Assembly: GCA_036732755.1 (NCBI GenBank)
Contig: DAINBU010000014.1
Span: 1-57,550, forward strand
DNA from: DASRRB01 sp036732755
GTDB lineage: Bacteria; Planctomycetota; B15-G4; SIAN01
Length of the DNA stretch: 57,550 bases
Direction: 5' to 3'
The position numbers were made by a program, and so were the translations under genes. The notes beneath the pieces are model-generated. The model saw only the letters and a program-made list of their open reading frames with translations. It had not been told where the DNA came from and ran no database searches. This document shows, piece after piece, positions 23,710 to 32,185 of the stretch (positions are counted from its first letter, which is position 1; the number at the start of each line of letters is the position of its first letter).

Positions 23710-24888
23710 CAGCAAGGCGACTTCTACGTCACCGGCGTTCCGAGCACGATCTACCGCGTCGACCCGAACACCTGGAGCTCGACGGTCTTCGCCGACGCGG
23801 GCGACGGGCTGGGCTGGGTCTCGGCGCTCGCCTTCACGCCGGACGGCACGAGCCTGCTCAGCAGCGACTGGCAGAACGCCAAGGTCTTCGAGTTCGACGC
23901 GAGCGGGACCGGGACCGTGCTCTACGACAGCTCGGACGGACTCAAGGGTCCGTTCGGCGAGAACGGCCTCCTCTACGACTTGAACGGCGACCTCTTCCTC
24001 TCGGAATACGCGGCGCGCCAGATCCTGCGCTTCCCGGCCGGCGGCGGGGCGGCGACGGTCTTCGCCGACTCGGGCGACGGCATCGGCAACCCCGACGGTC
24101 TCGCGTTCGTGGCGAACGGCGACCTGCTCGTCGCCAATCGCACGAAATACAACGTGCTCCGCATCGACCCGTCGGGGAACGCGACCGTCTTCGACACGCT
24201 GCCCGACGATGCCTACACGATCGTGGTGCGCGGCAACGGAGACGTCTTCGTCGCGACCTTCAACAACCACGACATCTACCGCTATCCCGGCGGTGACCCG
24301 GCGCAGCGCGCCCTTTTCCTCTCCTTCCCGAACAACAGCGGGAATCCGGTGCTGCAGCTGAGCCTCGACGAGACGAAGCTCTACTTCTCGTCGCACGTCA
24401 CCGGGAACCTGGTCGAGATCGACGCCGACAGCGCGGCCTGGACCGAGGTCATCCCGGCCGGCGGTCTCCCGGGCGCGACCGGCATCGCGATCGTCGGCGC
24501 GCACCACACCGCGAGCTGGTCCAACTACGGCACCGGCCTGTCCGGCACGCACGGCGTGCCGTTCTTCACCTCGCAGCAGGACCCGGTGCTCGGCACGACG
24601 ATCACCCTCGACCTCGGCAACTCCTACGGCCAGCCGACCTCGGGCCTGATCGCGCTCGGCTTCCAGCAGGCGAGCCTGCACACGGGGCTCGGCAGCGACC
24701 TGCTGCTGATCCCCGCCCTCCTCGTTCCGATCACCTTCTCCTACGGCTCCGACTCCTTCCCCTGGTCGATCCCGAACGACCCGGCGCTCTTCGGATTCGA
24801 GATCGACCTTCAGGCGGTCGAGGTCGACCCCGGCGCGGTGAAGGGTGTTTCGTTCACGCAGGGGCTGCAGCTCGTGCTCGGCTTCTGA
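23635..24888 (+). CDS. Secreted NHL/SMP-30-type beta-propeller protein, paralogue 5
   Basis: A 417-residue copy with the signal peptide of copy 4 but more diverged blades ('FYVTGVPSTIYRVDPNTWSSTVFADAG' in part, 'LLYDLNGDLFLSEYAARQIL') and the 'GSDSFPWSIPNDPALFGF' C-terminal type of copy 2. The chain ends 'FTQGLQLVLGF'. The mosaic (ends from copies 2 and 4, middle unique) supports repeated conversion within the array. About 106 bases separate it from the serpin gene. Confidence 0.85.
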   Translation: MRPFAPIVLACVGVAALAAPVRAQFQQGDFYVTGVPSTIYRVDPNTWSSTVFADAGDGLGWVSALAFTPDGTSLLSSDWQNAKVFEFDASGTGTVLYDSSDGLKGPFGENGLLYDLNGDLFLSEYAARQILRFPAGGGAATVFADSGDGIGNPDGLAFVANGDLLVANRTKYNVLRIDPSGNATVFDTLPDDAYTIVVRGNGDVFVATFNNHDIYRYPGGDPAQRALFLSFPNNSGNPVLQLSLDETKLYFSSHVTGNLVEIDADSAAWTEVIPAGGLPGATGIAIVGAHHTASWSNYGTGLSGTHGVPFFTSQQDPVLGTTITLDLGNSYGQPTSGLIALGFQQASLHTGLGSDLLLIPALLVPITFSYGSDSFPWSIPNDPALFGFEIDLQAVEVDPGAVKGVSFTQGLQLVLGF

Positions 24889-24994
24889 GCCGGAGCGGCG
24901 GAATGAAGCTCGCCAGCCTTCGTTCCGACCGCCCCAGGAACTCCCTTTCCCCTTCCCGGTCGACGCGCGCCCCCATTTCCCGGGAGGTCCGCCC

Positions 24995-26269
24995 ATGGGT
25001 GCGTCGCTGCTCGCCCTGCACGCCCTGTTCGCCTCGAGTCTCACGTTCCAGGGAGGCGACGCGCGCGCGCCGATCGCGCCGATGACTCCCGCTCCGAAGA
25101 CGGCCGCCGACGCGGTCAACGCCTTCGCGGCCGACCTGCTGCGCGAGGCCGCCGGCCAGCGCGGCAACTTCTTCGCCTCGCCGCTCTCCCTCGAGCTCGC
25201 GCTCGCGATGACGCGCGCGGGCGCGCGCGGCGAGACGGCGAAGCAGATGGACGCGGTGCTCCACCTTCCCGCGGTGGCGCCGAAGGCGTTCCGCGAGGCG
25301 ACGAAGAAGCTGGCGGAGAACGTGCTCGAGCGGCGGTCGCGCCGCGCGCGCGGCGACGGGGAGGGCGCCGACGCGTTCGGGTACGAGCTCTCGGTCGCCA
25401 ACGGCCTCTTCGTCCAGAAGGACTGGACCTTCGAGCTCGCCTTCCGGAACACGGCGATCCAGGACTACGGCGCCGACTGCCGCGAGGTCGACTTCGCGAA
25501 CACCTCCGCCGCGCGCGCCGCCATCAACGGCTGGGTCGACGAAAAGACCGCGCACAAGATCCAGGACATCGTGCCGCCCGACCTGCCGCAGCCCGACACG
25601 CGCATGGCGCTCGTGAACGCGATCCACTTCAAGGCGGCGTGGAACGACCCGTTCTCCGAGAAGGCGACGGCCGACGCGCCCTTCACCGTGGAGCCGGGCC
25701 GCGACGTGACGGTCCGGATGATGGCGGCGACGCGCTCGTACGCGCTGCGCGACGACGCCGAGGCGCAGGTGGTCGAGCTCCCCTACCGCGACCGGATGGC
25801 GTCGATGGTGATCGTGCTGCCCAAGGCGCGCGACGGGCTCGACGCGCTGGTCGCCTCGCTCACGCCGGCGCGCCTCGCCGAGCTGACCGCGCGCGGCCAG
25901 CCGGTCCGCGTCGCGCTGAAGCTCCCCAAGTTCACGTTCACGACCGCCTTCGAGGCGACGCCGCTGCTGCGGCGGCTCGGGATGGTCGACCCCTGCGACC
26001 CGGTCGCGGCCGACTTCTCGGGGATCACGCTCTCGAAGAAGGACCGGCCGTTCATCGGCCAGGTGCTGCACAAGGCGTTCGTGGCGGTCGACGAGAAGGG
26101 GACCGAGGCGGCCGCAGCGACCGTCGTGCTGGTGCGGGCGGGCTCGGAGGCGAAACCCGAGGACCCGGTGGTCGTGACCGTCGACCACCCGTTCCTCTTC
26201 TTCATCCGCCACGAAGGGACGGGGCAGCTCCTCTTCGCGGGTCGCGTCGACGACCCTACGGCGAAGTAG
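24995..26269 (+). CDS. Bacterial serpin (serine protease inhibitor)
   Basis: This 424-residue protein has a short N-terminal hydrophobic stretch that may be a weak signal peptide, and a full serpin fold: 'NFFASPLSLELALAMTRAGARGET', 'VANGLFVQKDW', 'ALVNAIHFKAAWNDPF', 'VVELPYRDRMASMVIVLP' and the C-terminal 'VDHPFLFFIRHEGTGQLLFAGRV'. The hinge before the reactive loop reads 'DEKGTEAAAAT', with small residues at P12-P9, the pattern of inhibitory serpins. The reactive loop continues 'VVLVRAGSEAKPED' and is about five residues longer than in alpha1-antitrypsin, so P1 cannot be set with certainty. ATG at 24995 follows GGGAGG. It probably guards against a serine or cysteine protease. Confidence 0.9.
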   Translation: MGASLLALHALFASSLTFQGGDARAPIAPMTPAPKTAADAVNAFAADLLREAAGQRGNFFASPLSLELALAMTRAGARGETAKQMDAVLHLPAVAPKAFREATKKLAENVLERRSRRARGDGEGADAFGYELSVANGLFVQKDWTFELAFRNTAIQDYGADCREVDFANTSAARAAINGWVDEKTAHKIQDIVPPDLPQPDTRMALVNAIHFKAAWNDPFSEKATADAPFTVEPGRDVTVRMMAATRSYALRDDAEAQVVELPYRDRMASMVIVLPKARDGLDALVASLTPARLAELTARGQPVRVALKLPKFTFTTAFEATPLLRRLGMVDPCDPVAADFSGITLSKKDRPFIGQVLHKAFVAVDEKGTEAAAATVVLVRAGSEAKPEDPVVVTVDHPFLFFIRHEGTGQLLFAGRVDDPTAK

Positions 26270-26275
26270 GCGACC

Positions 26276-26815
26276 TTACGGCGAAGCAGGCGCCTCGGCG
26301 GGAACGTCGGACTTCGGCGCCGCGAGCTTGTACGCCTCGACCGTCGCGATGCCGTAGAAGAGCAGGTCCATCGGCTGGAAGGTGGCCTTCATCAGGTCGG
26401 CGGTCGCGGCGGCGTCGAGCGAGCCGAGCACCTGGAAGTAGGGCACGTGCGTGAAGCTCGCGATGTAGGCGACCGTCGCGAGGAGGTTGCCGGCGAGGCA
26501 GCCGAGCAGCGCGAGCGCGGCGGCAGGGATACGCAGGCGCTCGCCCGCGCCGCGACCGGCGCGCCGCATCGCGACGCCGACGCCGGCCCCCACGCCGATC
26601 GCCATCCAGCCGATCTGCAGGTCGGTCGCGAAGGTGACCGCCGCCCAGACGGCGGCGCCGACCGCCGCGACCGCGGCGCCGACGGCCACCGCCGCACCGA
26701 AGCGCGGCTCGCCTTGTTCGGACGGCATCGCGTCGATCGGACGCATCGCCGGCGCGGACGCGGGCGCCGCGACGGGTCGGGAAGCGGGCGGAGGGGCGAT
26801 TCGGAAGTCGGGCAT
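26276..26815 (-). CDS. Uncharacterised four-helix membrane protein
   Basis: A 179-residue protein with a Pro/Ala-rich N-terminal tail of about 40 residues and four predicted membrane helices (about 41-66, 70-84, 95-121 and 148-165). I recognise no family. It converges on the serpin gene with only 6 bases between stops; a short direct repeat (ACGGCGAAG..AGGCG) spans that junction. No neighbouring gene suggests a role. Confidence 0.65.
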   Translation of the reverse strand: MPDFRIAPPPASRPVAAPASAPAMRPIDAMPSEQGEPRFGAAVAVGAAVAAVGAAVWAAVTFATDLQIGWMAIGVGAGVGVAMRRAGRGAGERLRIPAAALALLGCLAGNLLATVAYIASFTHVPYFQVLGSLDAAATADLMKATFQPMDLLFYGIATVEAYKLAAPKSDVPAEAPASP

Positions 26816-26958
26816 GGGAACCTCTCGTGCCGGGGCCTCCGTTCCCTTTCGAACGGAGGGCGCGACCGGCCTCGGCCCGATCTCCCCTTCCGATCGAGAA
26901 GCTTTTCCCGAACGGCCGCCCCTCCTCCCGGGTCCCCGTGCATGATCCTCCCCCTTCC

Positions 26959-27780
26959 ATGTTCATCCACTGGAGAGTGCACCGGGTCGAAGAGGTCGTC
27001 GGCTCGGTCGCCGACTTCTGCCCGATCTGTCGCGCGCTGCGGGCGTTCCGCTTCGTCAAGGTCGAGCGCGTCTCGGAGATCCTCTTCGTCCCCTTGAGCC
27101 GGACGGCGCTCGGCCGGTTCGTCCGCTGCCTCGCGTGCGGAGCGACGCTCGCGGCCGACGACTCGCAGTACGCAGCCTTCGCCGGCGCGAAGGAGGACGA
27201 CCTCGAGACGCTGATCGCGACGACGCGCCCCGGACTGCGCGCGGAGCGGGCGGAGCGGCTCGCGCTGGAAGAGAGGCTCCGCCGCTCCCCCGACGGACTC
27301 GCGCCCGCGCAGCGCGCGGACCTCCTCTTCGAGCCGTTCGAGGCGCTCGAGGCGATGGTGCGCAGCCGCCTGAAGGAGGGGATCCGCTTCGACGCCTATT
27401 CGGGGCTCGGCTGCGGTGGCGCCGTGGCTGCGCTGGTCGCGGGACCCTGGATGGCGCGCAAGCTGCCGGCACCGTGGCAGTGGCTGGTCGGCCCGGTGCT
27501 CGGCCTCGCCATCGCGCTCGGCGCCTACACGCTCTTCGAGTTCTTCCGGAACCCCGGCCGCGCCGCCGGCAAGCGCGTCCTTCCGCTGCTCGCGCGCGCA
27601 CTCGCGCCGCTGCAACCGCTGCAGGAGGAGCTCGCGCTCTGCATCTACCACTGCCGCAACGAGCGCTGGAAGATCGGCCGCCTGGTCCGGATCGGCCGGC
27701 TCCGGGCCGAATTGCAGGCCGTCAGCGCTGCTCCGCCCCGATCCTCCCCAAGAGACGCAGCAGCCCGTCCAGGATCGTGA
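26959..27780 (+). CDS. Uncharacterised membrane protein with N-terminal Cys pairs
   Basis: This 273-residue protein begins 'MFIHWRVHRVEEVVGSVADF' and has two Cys pairs, 'CPIC' (about residue 25) and 'CLAC' (about residue 61), that could form a zinc ribbon, then a charged helical middle region and two membrane helices (about 155-172 and 178-197). A basic C-terminal segment with 'CIYHCRNERWKIGRLVRIGRL' follows. I know no function. The start is the ATG at 26959; the in-frame codons upstream are not coding-like. Its 3' end overlaps the convergent hydrogenase-like small subunit gene by 59 bases. Confidence 0.6.
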   Translation: MFIHWRVHRVEEVVGSVADFCPICRALRAFRFVKVERVSEILFVPLSRTALGRFVRCLACGATLAADDSQYAAFAGAKEDDLETLIATTRPGLRAERAERLALEERLRRSPDGLAPAQRADLLFEPFEALEAMVRSRLKEGIRFDAYSGLGCGGAVAALVAGPWMARKLPAPWQWLVGPVLGLAIALGAYTLFEFFRNPGRAAGKRVLPLLARALAPLQPLQEELALCIYHCRNERWKIGRLVRIGRLRAELQAVSAAPPRSSPRDAAARPGS

Positions 27781-28543
27781 AGGGATGCGGCGGGCAGCCG
27801 GGGATGTGGAGGTCGACCGGCAGCAGGGCGGCGGCTCCGTTCAGGACCTCGGGGTGGTCGACGAAGGGGCCGCCGGAGATGGCGCAGGCGCCGAGCGCGA
27901 CGACGAGCTTGGGCTGCGGCACGGCGTCCCACGTCTTCTTGACGGCGAGCTCCATGTTGCGCGTGAGCGGGCCGGTGAGAAGGAGGCCGTCGGCGTGGCG
28001 CGGCGACGCGACGAAGCGGATGCCGAAGCGCGCAAGGTCGAAGACGACGGTGGAGAGCACGGCGACCTCGGACTCGCAGCCGTTGCAGCCGCCGGCGCTC
28101 ACGACGCGGAGCTGCAGCGAGCGGCCGAAGACCCGGCGCGCCTGCGCGTCGAGCGCGGCGGCGAGCTTCGGCCCGCGCCCGTCGGAGACCTCGAGGTCCG
28201 CGCGCGCACGCGTCGCCATGCGCCACTCCCGCGTGTAGGCGATCGCCCCCTCCGGGCACGCCTGCACGCAGTCGTTGCAGAAGAGGCAGCGGCCGAGGTC
28301 GAGCGAGAGGCGCGGCGCATTCGAAAGGCCGCCTTCGGCGGGGCCGCCGCCCGCGGCCGGCTCGCCCTTCACCGTGATCGCGGCGGTCGGGCACGCCTCG
28401 ACGCAGTCGCGGCAGCCGGCGCGGCACTTCGTCGAGTCGACGACCGGCAGGCCGCGGAAGCGGTCGGGCAGCGCCGGCTCCTCTGCCGGGAAGGCGCCGG
28501 TCCGGTGGCCCTGCTTCAGCCGTTCGAGGAGGATCCGCAGCAT
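27722..28543 (-). CDS. Operon A: ferredoxin-NuoB/HycG fusion, Ehr-type small subunit
   Basis: A 273-residue electron-transfer subunit. Residues 35-105 hold two 4Fe-4S ferredoxin motifs, 'CRAGCRDCVEACP' (first spacing x3 rather than x2) and 'CLFCNDCVQACP'. The C-terminal half is the NuoB/HyfI-HycG fold with all four cluster ligands: 'GGCNGCES', 'GACAISGG' and 'PGCPPHP'. In E. coli these are two separate proteins (HycF and HycG). It should pass electrons between an unknown partner and the large subunit at the cytoplasmic face of the membrane complex. It is the last gene of operon A, 14 bases after the large subunit gene. Confidence 0.88.
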   Translation of the reverse strand: MLRILLERLKQGHRTGAFPAEEPALPDRFRGLPVVDSTKCRAGCRDCVEACPTAAITVKGEPAAGGGPAEGGLSNAPRLSLDLGRCLFCNDCVQACPEGAIAYTREWRMATRARADLEVSDGRGPKLAAALDAQARRVFGRSLQLRVVSAGGCNGCESEVAVLSTVVFDLARFGIRFVASPRHADGLLLTGPLTRNMELAVKKTWDAVPQPKLVVALGACAISGGPFVDHPEVLNGAAALLPVDLHIPGCPPHPFTILDGLLRLLGRIGAEQR

Positions 28544-28617
28544 CGTGCGTCAGCGCCTCACAGGTCGTGGCCGCAGTAGGAGAGGTTGAAGCTCTTGTTG
28601 CAGAGCGGGAAGTCGGA
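28445..28617. repeat. 173-bp near-identical segment shared by the two operons, copy A
   Basis: It covers the N-terminus of the small subunit, the gap and the C-terminus of the large subunit, and matches 36660-36832 at offset 8215 with two mismatches. The flanking gene sequence is far more diverged, so this tract was homogenised by gene conversion or is under unusual constraint. Confidence 0.9.
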
Positions 28618-30105
28618 AATCTGCTGGTCGCGCAGCGCGAGCGCGAGCCCGAACCAGTTGTGGAAGGAGGGGTCGACGACCTTGTAGCGGTCGAACTTCC
28701 CGTCGGATCCGGTCGAGGCGACGTGGCAGATCTCGCCGCGCCACCCCTCGACGAGCGAGACGACGAGCCGGTTGGGCGCGAGGCGGCCGACCGACGTCGC
28801 GACCGCACCGGCGGGGAGCGCCTCGAGCTGCTCGCGGATGAAGCGGATCGACTGCTGGACTTCGAGCCACCGCACGTAGGCGCGCGCGAAGACGTCGCCG
28901 GTGCTCCACGTCGAGACCGGCACGTGGCTGAACCGGAAGATGCCGGCGGGGAAGTCGCGCCGGACGTCGCGGCCGATGCCGCAGGCGCGCGCCGCGAGCC
29001 CGACGAGGCCGATCTCGGCGGCGACCTTGCGCGACAGCCGGCCGGCGTCTTCGAACCGGCTCATGACGGTCGAGGAGTCCCACAGCAGGTTCACGGCGGA
29101 AGCGGCGTCGCGCTCCGCGTCGGCGAGCCGCTGCAACAGGCCCTTCGCGAGCGTGGCGTCGACGTCGAAGCCCACGCCGCCGGGCCGGACCAGATCGCGT
29201 CCGAACCGGCTCCCGCAGAGGGCGGCGGTCAGGTTGAGCCAGTCGTTCCGAATCCTTCCGCAATACGCGGCGGTCGGCAGGAAGCCAACGTCGCCGGCCA
29301 GCGCGCCGAGGTCGCCGACGTGGTTGGCGAGTCGCTCGAGCTCGAGCGCGATCCCGCGGATCGCCTGCGCGCAAGCGGGGACGTGAACGCCGGCGAGCGC
29401 CTCGACCGCGAGACAGTAGGCGGTCGCGTGCCCGATCGTCGTGTCGCCGGCGAGCGTCTCCACGTAGTGCACGGTCCGGCGATCGGGGCCTCCCGCCATC
29501 CGGCTCTCGACGCCGCGGTGCTGGTAGCCGAGCGAGATCTCGAGGTGGAAGACCTTCTCGCCGTGGCACTGGAACCGGAAATGGCCCGGCTCGATCACGC
29601 CGGCGTGGACCGGTCCGACCGCGACCTCGTGGACCTCGTCGCCTTCGACCCGGAACCAGTCGATGACGCCGATCGTCGGCGGAGCTCCTCGCGGCGTCGC
29701 GACGGGCGCCGTGCGGTCGGGATCCGCAGCGTGGAATCGCACCGGCTTCAGCCAGGGATGGTCGCGCAACTCGACGCCGAATTGCTCCGCGATCTCCCGC
29801 TCGAACAGATGGAGCTGCGGACATTCGGGGGTCAGCGACGCGAACGGGCCGGGCGGCAGGTCGGTGGTCGCGACGTGGATCGACGCGGACAGATCATCGA
29901 GCAGCACGACGAGCAAGTTGAGCCCCGCGCCACCCGTGGCCGCGGCCGTGACCGTCGGGCTGGCGAAGAGGGCTCCGACACGCAGCCCTCCCGCGACGGC
30001 CGCGAGGATCGTCCGCCGGAATTCGTCGAACGGGAGGTGCGGCACGGCGGCGCGCTCGATCGCCTCGCCGTTCCCCATCGTGGCGACGCGGGCCGGGTCG
30101 ATCAC
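28558..30105 (-). CDS. Operon A: HycE/HyfG-like (NuoCD-like) large subunit without NiFe ligands
   Basis: About 515 residues from a GTG at 30105. Residues 25-130 are a NuoC-like domain; from 155 on it is NuoD/HycE-like ('VGPVHAGVIEPGHFRF', 'HLEISLGYQHRGVE'). The N-terminal metal motif RxCGxCxxxH is replaced by 'TLAGDTTIGH' (218-226), so both Cys are lost and only the His is kept. At the C-terminus DPCxxC is replaced by 'DFPLCNKSFNLSYCGHD' (Cys502 and Cys511, spacing x8). A NiFe centre cannot form in the usual way. This matches the 'energy-converting hydrogenase related' (Ehr) group. GTGA overlap with the HyfF-like gene. Confidence 0.87.
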   Translation of the reverse strand: MIDPARVATMGNGEAIERAAVPHLPFDEFRRTILAAVAGGLRVGALFASPTVTAAATGGAGLNLLVVLLDDLSASIHVATTDLPPGPFASLTPECPQLHLFEREIAEQFGVELRDHPWLKPVRFHAADPDRTAPVATPRGAPPTIGVIDWFRVEGDEVHEVAVGPVHAGVIEPGHFRFQCHGEKVFHLEISLGYQHRGVESRMAGGPDRRTVHYVETLAGDTTIGHATAYCLAVEALAGVHVPACAQAIRGIALELERLANHVGDLGALAGDVGFLPTAAYCGRIRNDWLNLTAALCGSRFGRDLVRPGGVGFDVDATLAKGLLQRLADAERDAASAVNLLWDSSTVMSRFEDAGRLSRKVAAEIGLVGLAARACGIGRDVRRDFPAGIFRFSHVPVSTWSTGDVFARAYVRWLEVQQSIRFIREQLEALPAGAVATSVGRLAPNRLVVSLVEGWRGEICHVASTGSDGKFDRYKVVDPSFHNWFGLALALRDQQISDFPLCNKSFNLSYCGHDL

Positions 30106-31550
30106 GGGGGACCCTCGCCGTAGCCGAGATACCGGACGACCTCGTCGACCATCGCGCGCAGCGGCGCCGGCACGCACAGTCCGAGGACGACGACCGCCCC
30201 CATCAACAGCGCCGGCGGGACGATCGTGAGGACGCGGTCGTGGAACGGCGTCCCCGCCGCCTTCTCCGACGGCCTCCCCTGCACCACCGCGAGGACGGTC
30301 GCCGCCATCCCCATGAAGACGACGAGGAACGTCACGAGCATCCCGGCGCCGACGAACCAGCGCCGTTGCGCGAAGACGGCGTTCAGGATGGCGAACTCGC
30401 TGACGAACGGGGCGAACGGCGGCGAGCCGGTCACGGCGATGAAGCCCATGAGGAAGAGCGCCCCCGACACCGGCAGCCGGCGCAGCGCTCCCGCGACCTC
30501 GTCGGTCGACTTGCTCTCGTAGGCGCGGTGGATGTTGCCGGCGGAGAGGAACATCACCCCCTTCACCAGCCCGTTGTTCACCAGGTGGAGGACGGCGCCG
30601 AAGGCTCCCGCCGCGCCGAGCCCGAGCGCGAGCGTCAGGATCCCCATGTGCTCGACGCTCGACCAGGCGAGCATCCGCTTGAAGTCGCGCTGGCGGACCA
30701 TGAAGGCGCCCGCGACCGCCATCGAGACGAGCCCCATCCCGATCAGCAGCGGGTTGGCGAAGTCGGCGTCTCCGGCCGCGACGACGACGTGGAAGACGCG
30801 GACGATCGCGAGGAAGGCGCAGCTCGTCATGCCGCCCGCGAGCAGGGCGCCGACCAAGCCGGGCGCCTCGCCGTAGGCGTCGGGCTTCCACGTGTGCATC
30901 GGTGCGATGCCCATCTTGGTCCCGTACCCGACCAGGAGCAGGATGAAGGCGCCGTGGAGCCAGGGCTTGGAGAGCTGCGCGGCGTGGGCGACGAGGTCGT
31001 CGAAGAGCAGCGTCGACTCGTGTCCGCCGGCGAGCGACGAGTAGCCGAGGAAAAGCGAACCGAGCAGCGCGAGCGCGATCCCGACCGACCCCACCATCAG
31101 GTACTTCCAAGTCGCCTCGAGCGATCGGCCGGTGCGGTTGAAATAGAGCAGCGGCGCGCTGGTCAGCGTCGAGGTCTCGATCGCGACCCACATGAGGCCG
31201 AGGTGATGCGACCAGGTGATGAAGCTCATCATCGCGAGGAACGCGAGCAGGCAGACGCAGAAGACGCGGTTCGGCCGGTCGCTGCGCAGGCGCAGGTAGG
31301 CGACCGCGTAGCACGAGCAGGCGGCGAAGATCACGCTGACCAGCAGCAGGACGAGCCGGCCGGGCGGGTCGAGCTCGAGCCACGGGAGCGAGCCGCGCGT
31401 GCGACCGCTCGCGAGCGTCGTCGCGGTCGCGGCGAGGTGGGCCAGCCCGAACGCGGGGAGGACGAGCGGCCGCAGGTGGTTCGAGCGGACCAGGAATGCG
31501 AGCAGCGCGCCGACCAGCGGGAGGGCGATGGTGGCGAGCTCCATCGTCAT
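30102..31550 (-). CDS. Operon A: HyfF-like antiporter-type membrane subunit
   Basis: A 482-residue, about 14-helix protein of the NuoL/M/N-Mrp superfamily. Seen are 'LMWVAIETSTLTSAPLLYF' with the conserved Glu, 'EATWKYLMVGSVGIALALLG' with Lys, and 'GYGTKMGIAPMHTWKPDAYGEAP' with the channel Lys, followed by 'MLAWSSVEHMG'. The charged residues needed for proton or Na+ translocation are thus present. In Hyf/Ehr complexes this is the second antiporter-like subunit. It is coupled to its neighbours by 4-base overlaps on both sides. Confidence 0.88.
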   Translation of the reverse strand: MTMELATIALPLVGALLAFLVRSNHLRPLVLPAFGLAHLAATATTLASGRTRGSLPWLELDPPGRLVLLLVSVIFAACSCYAVAYLRLRSDRPNRVFCVCLLAFLAMMSFITWSHHLGLMWVAIETSTLTSAPLLYFNRTGRSLEATWKYLMVGSVGIALALLGSLFLGYSSLAGGHESTLLFDDLVAHAAQLSKPWLHGAFILLLVGYGTKMGIAPMHTWKPDAYGEAPGLVGALLAGGMTSCAFLAIVRVFHVVVAAGDADFANPLLIGMGLVSMAVAGAFMVRQRDFKRMLAWSSVEHMGILTLALGLGAAGAFGAVLHLVNNGLVKGVMFLSAGNIHRAYESKSTDEVAGALRRLPVSGALFLMGFIAVTGSPPFAPFVSEFAILNAVFAQRRWFVGAGMLVTFLVVFMGMAATVLAVVQGRPSEKAAGTPFHDRVLTIVPPALLMGAVVVLGLCVPAPLRAMVDEVVRYLGYGEGPP

Positions 31551-32185
31551 TCCCTCAGCGTCGAGAGCCGCTCGGTGCTGATCGACGAGAACTCGCGATG
31601 GATGTGGTTGATGATGATCCCCATCACGAAGATCGCGACGAACAGGTCGAGCAGGACCCCGATCTCGACCAGGAAGGGCATCGCATCGAGCAGCAGCAGC
31701 CCGAAGAGGAAGATCCCGTTCTCCAGGACCAGGTACCCGAGGACCTGCGTGATCGCCTTGACGCGCGCGATGAGGACGATGAAGCCGCAGAGGACCGTCG
31801 CGAACGACGCGGGGACCAGCAGACGGACCGCCGTGTTCCCGAGCACCGGCAGCCGGCTCGCGAGCAAGAGCGACGCCGCGGTCGCCACCGCGCCGAGCAC
31901 GAGCGACGTCCGGAAGCCGACGAGGGGCTGCACCTCGCGACGGACCGGGAGGTCGGCCATCGCGCGCATCAGCATGCGCGGGATCACCGCCGACTTGAGG
32001 ACGATCGCACCGATGCTGACGAGCGCCTCGCGCAGTCCGGCGGGGTGGACGAGGACGGGCAGGACGCCGAGCGCGACGCCCTGTGCGGCGACGGTGTAGA
32101 TGAGCGACCGGATCCGGCCGCTGCCCAGCACGACGAAGTTCAGCATGAGCACGAAGACGAGCAGCGCGTCGGCGGTGGCGCTCAC
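31547..32185 (-). CDS. Operon A: HyfE-like membrane subunit (NuoK-related)
   Basis: A 212-residue protein with six or seven helices. 'GYLVLENGIFLFGLLL' and 'EIGVLLDLFVAIFVMGIIINHIHREF' are the conserved features of HyfE, the NuoK-like small subunit that lines a proton half-channel. The Glu in 'LVLENGIF' corresponds to a channel glutamate of NuoK. The start is GTG at 32185 (GTGA overlap with the HyfC-like stop). Confidence 0.85.
   Translation of the reverse strand: MSATADALLVFVLMLNFVVLGSGRIRSLIYTVAAQGVALGVLPVLVHPAGLREALVSIGAIVLKSAVIPRMLMRAMADLPVRREVQPLVGFRTSLVLGAVATAASLLLASRLPVLGNTAVRLLVPASFATVLCGFIVLIARVKAITQVLGYLVLENGIFLFGLLLLDAMPFLVEIGVLLDLFVAIFVMGIIINHIHREFSSISTERLSTLRE

Noticed and set aside
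18553..24888. PEP-CTERM/exosortase sorting signals on the propeller proteins
   Set aside because: The C-termini lack the PEP motif, hydrophobic helix and basic tail. The XrtA-type deacetylase nearby suggested the idea but no exosortase is seen.
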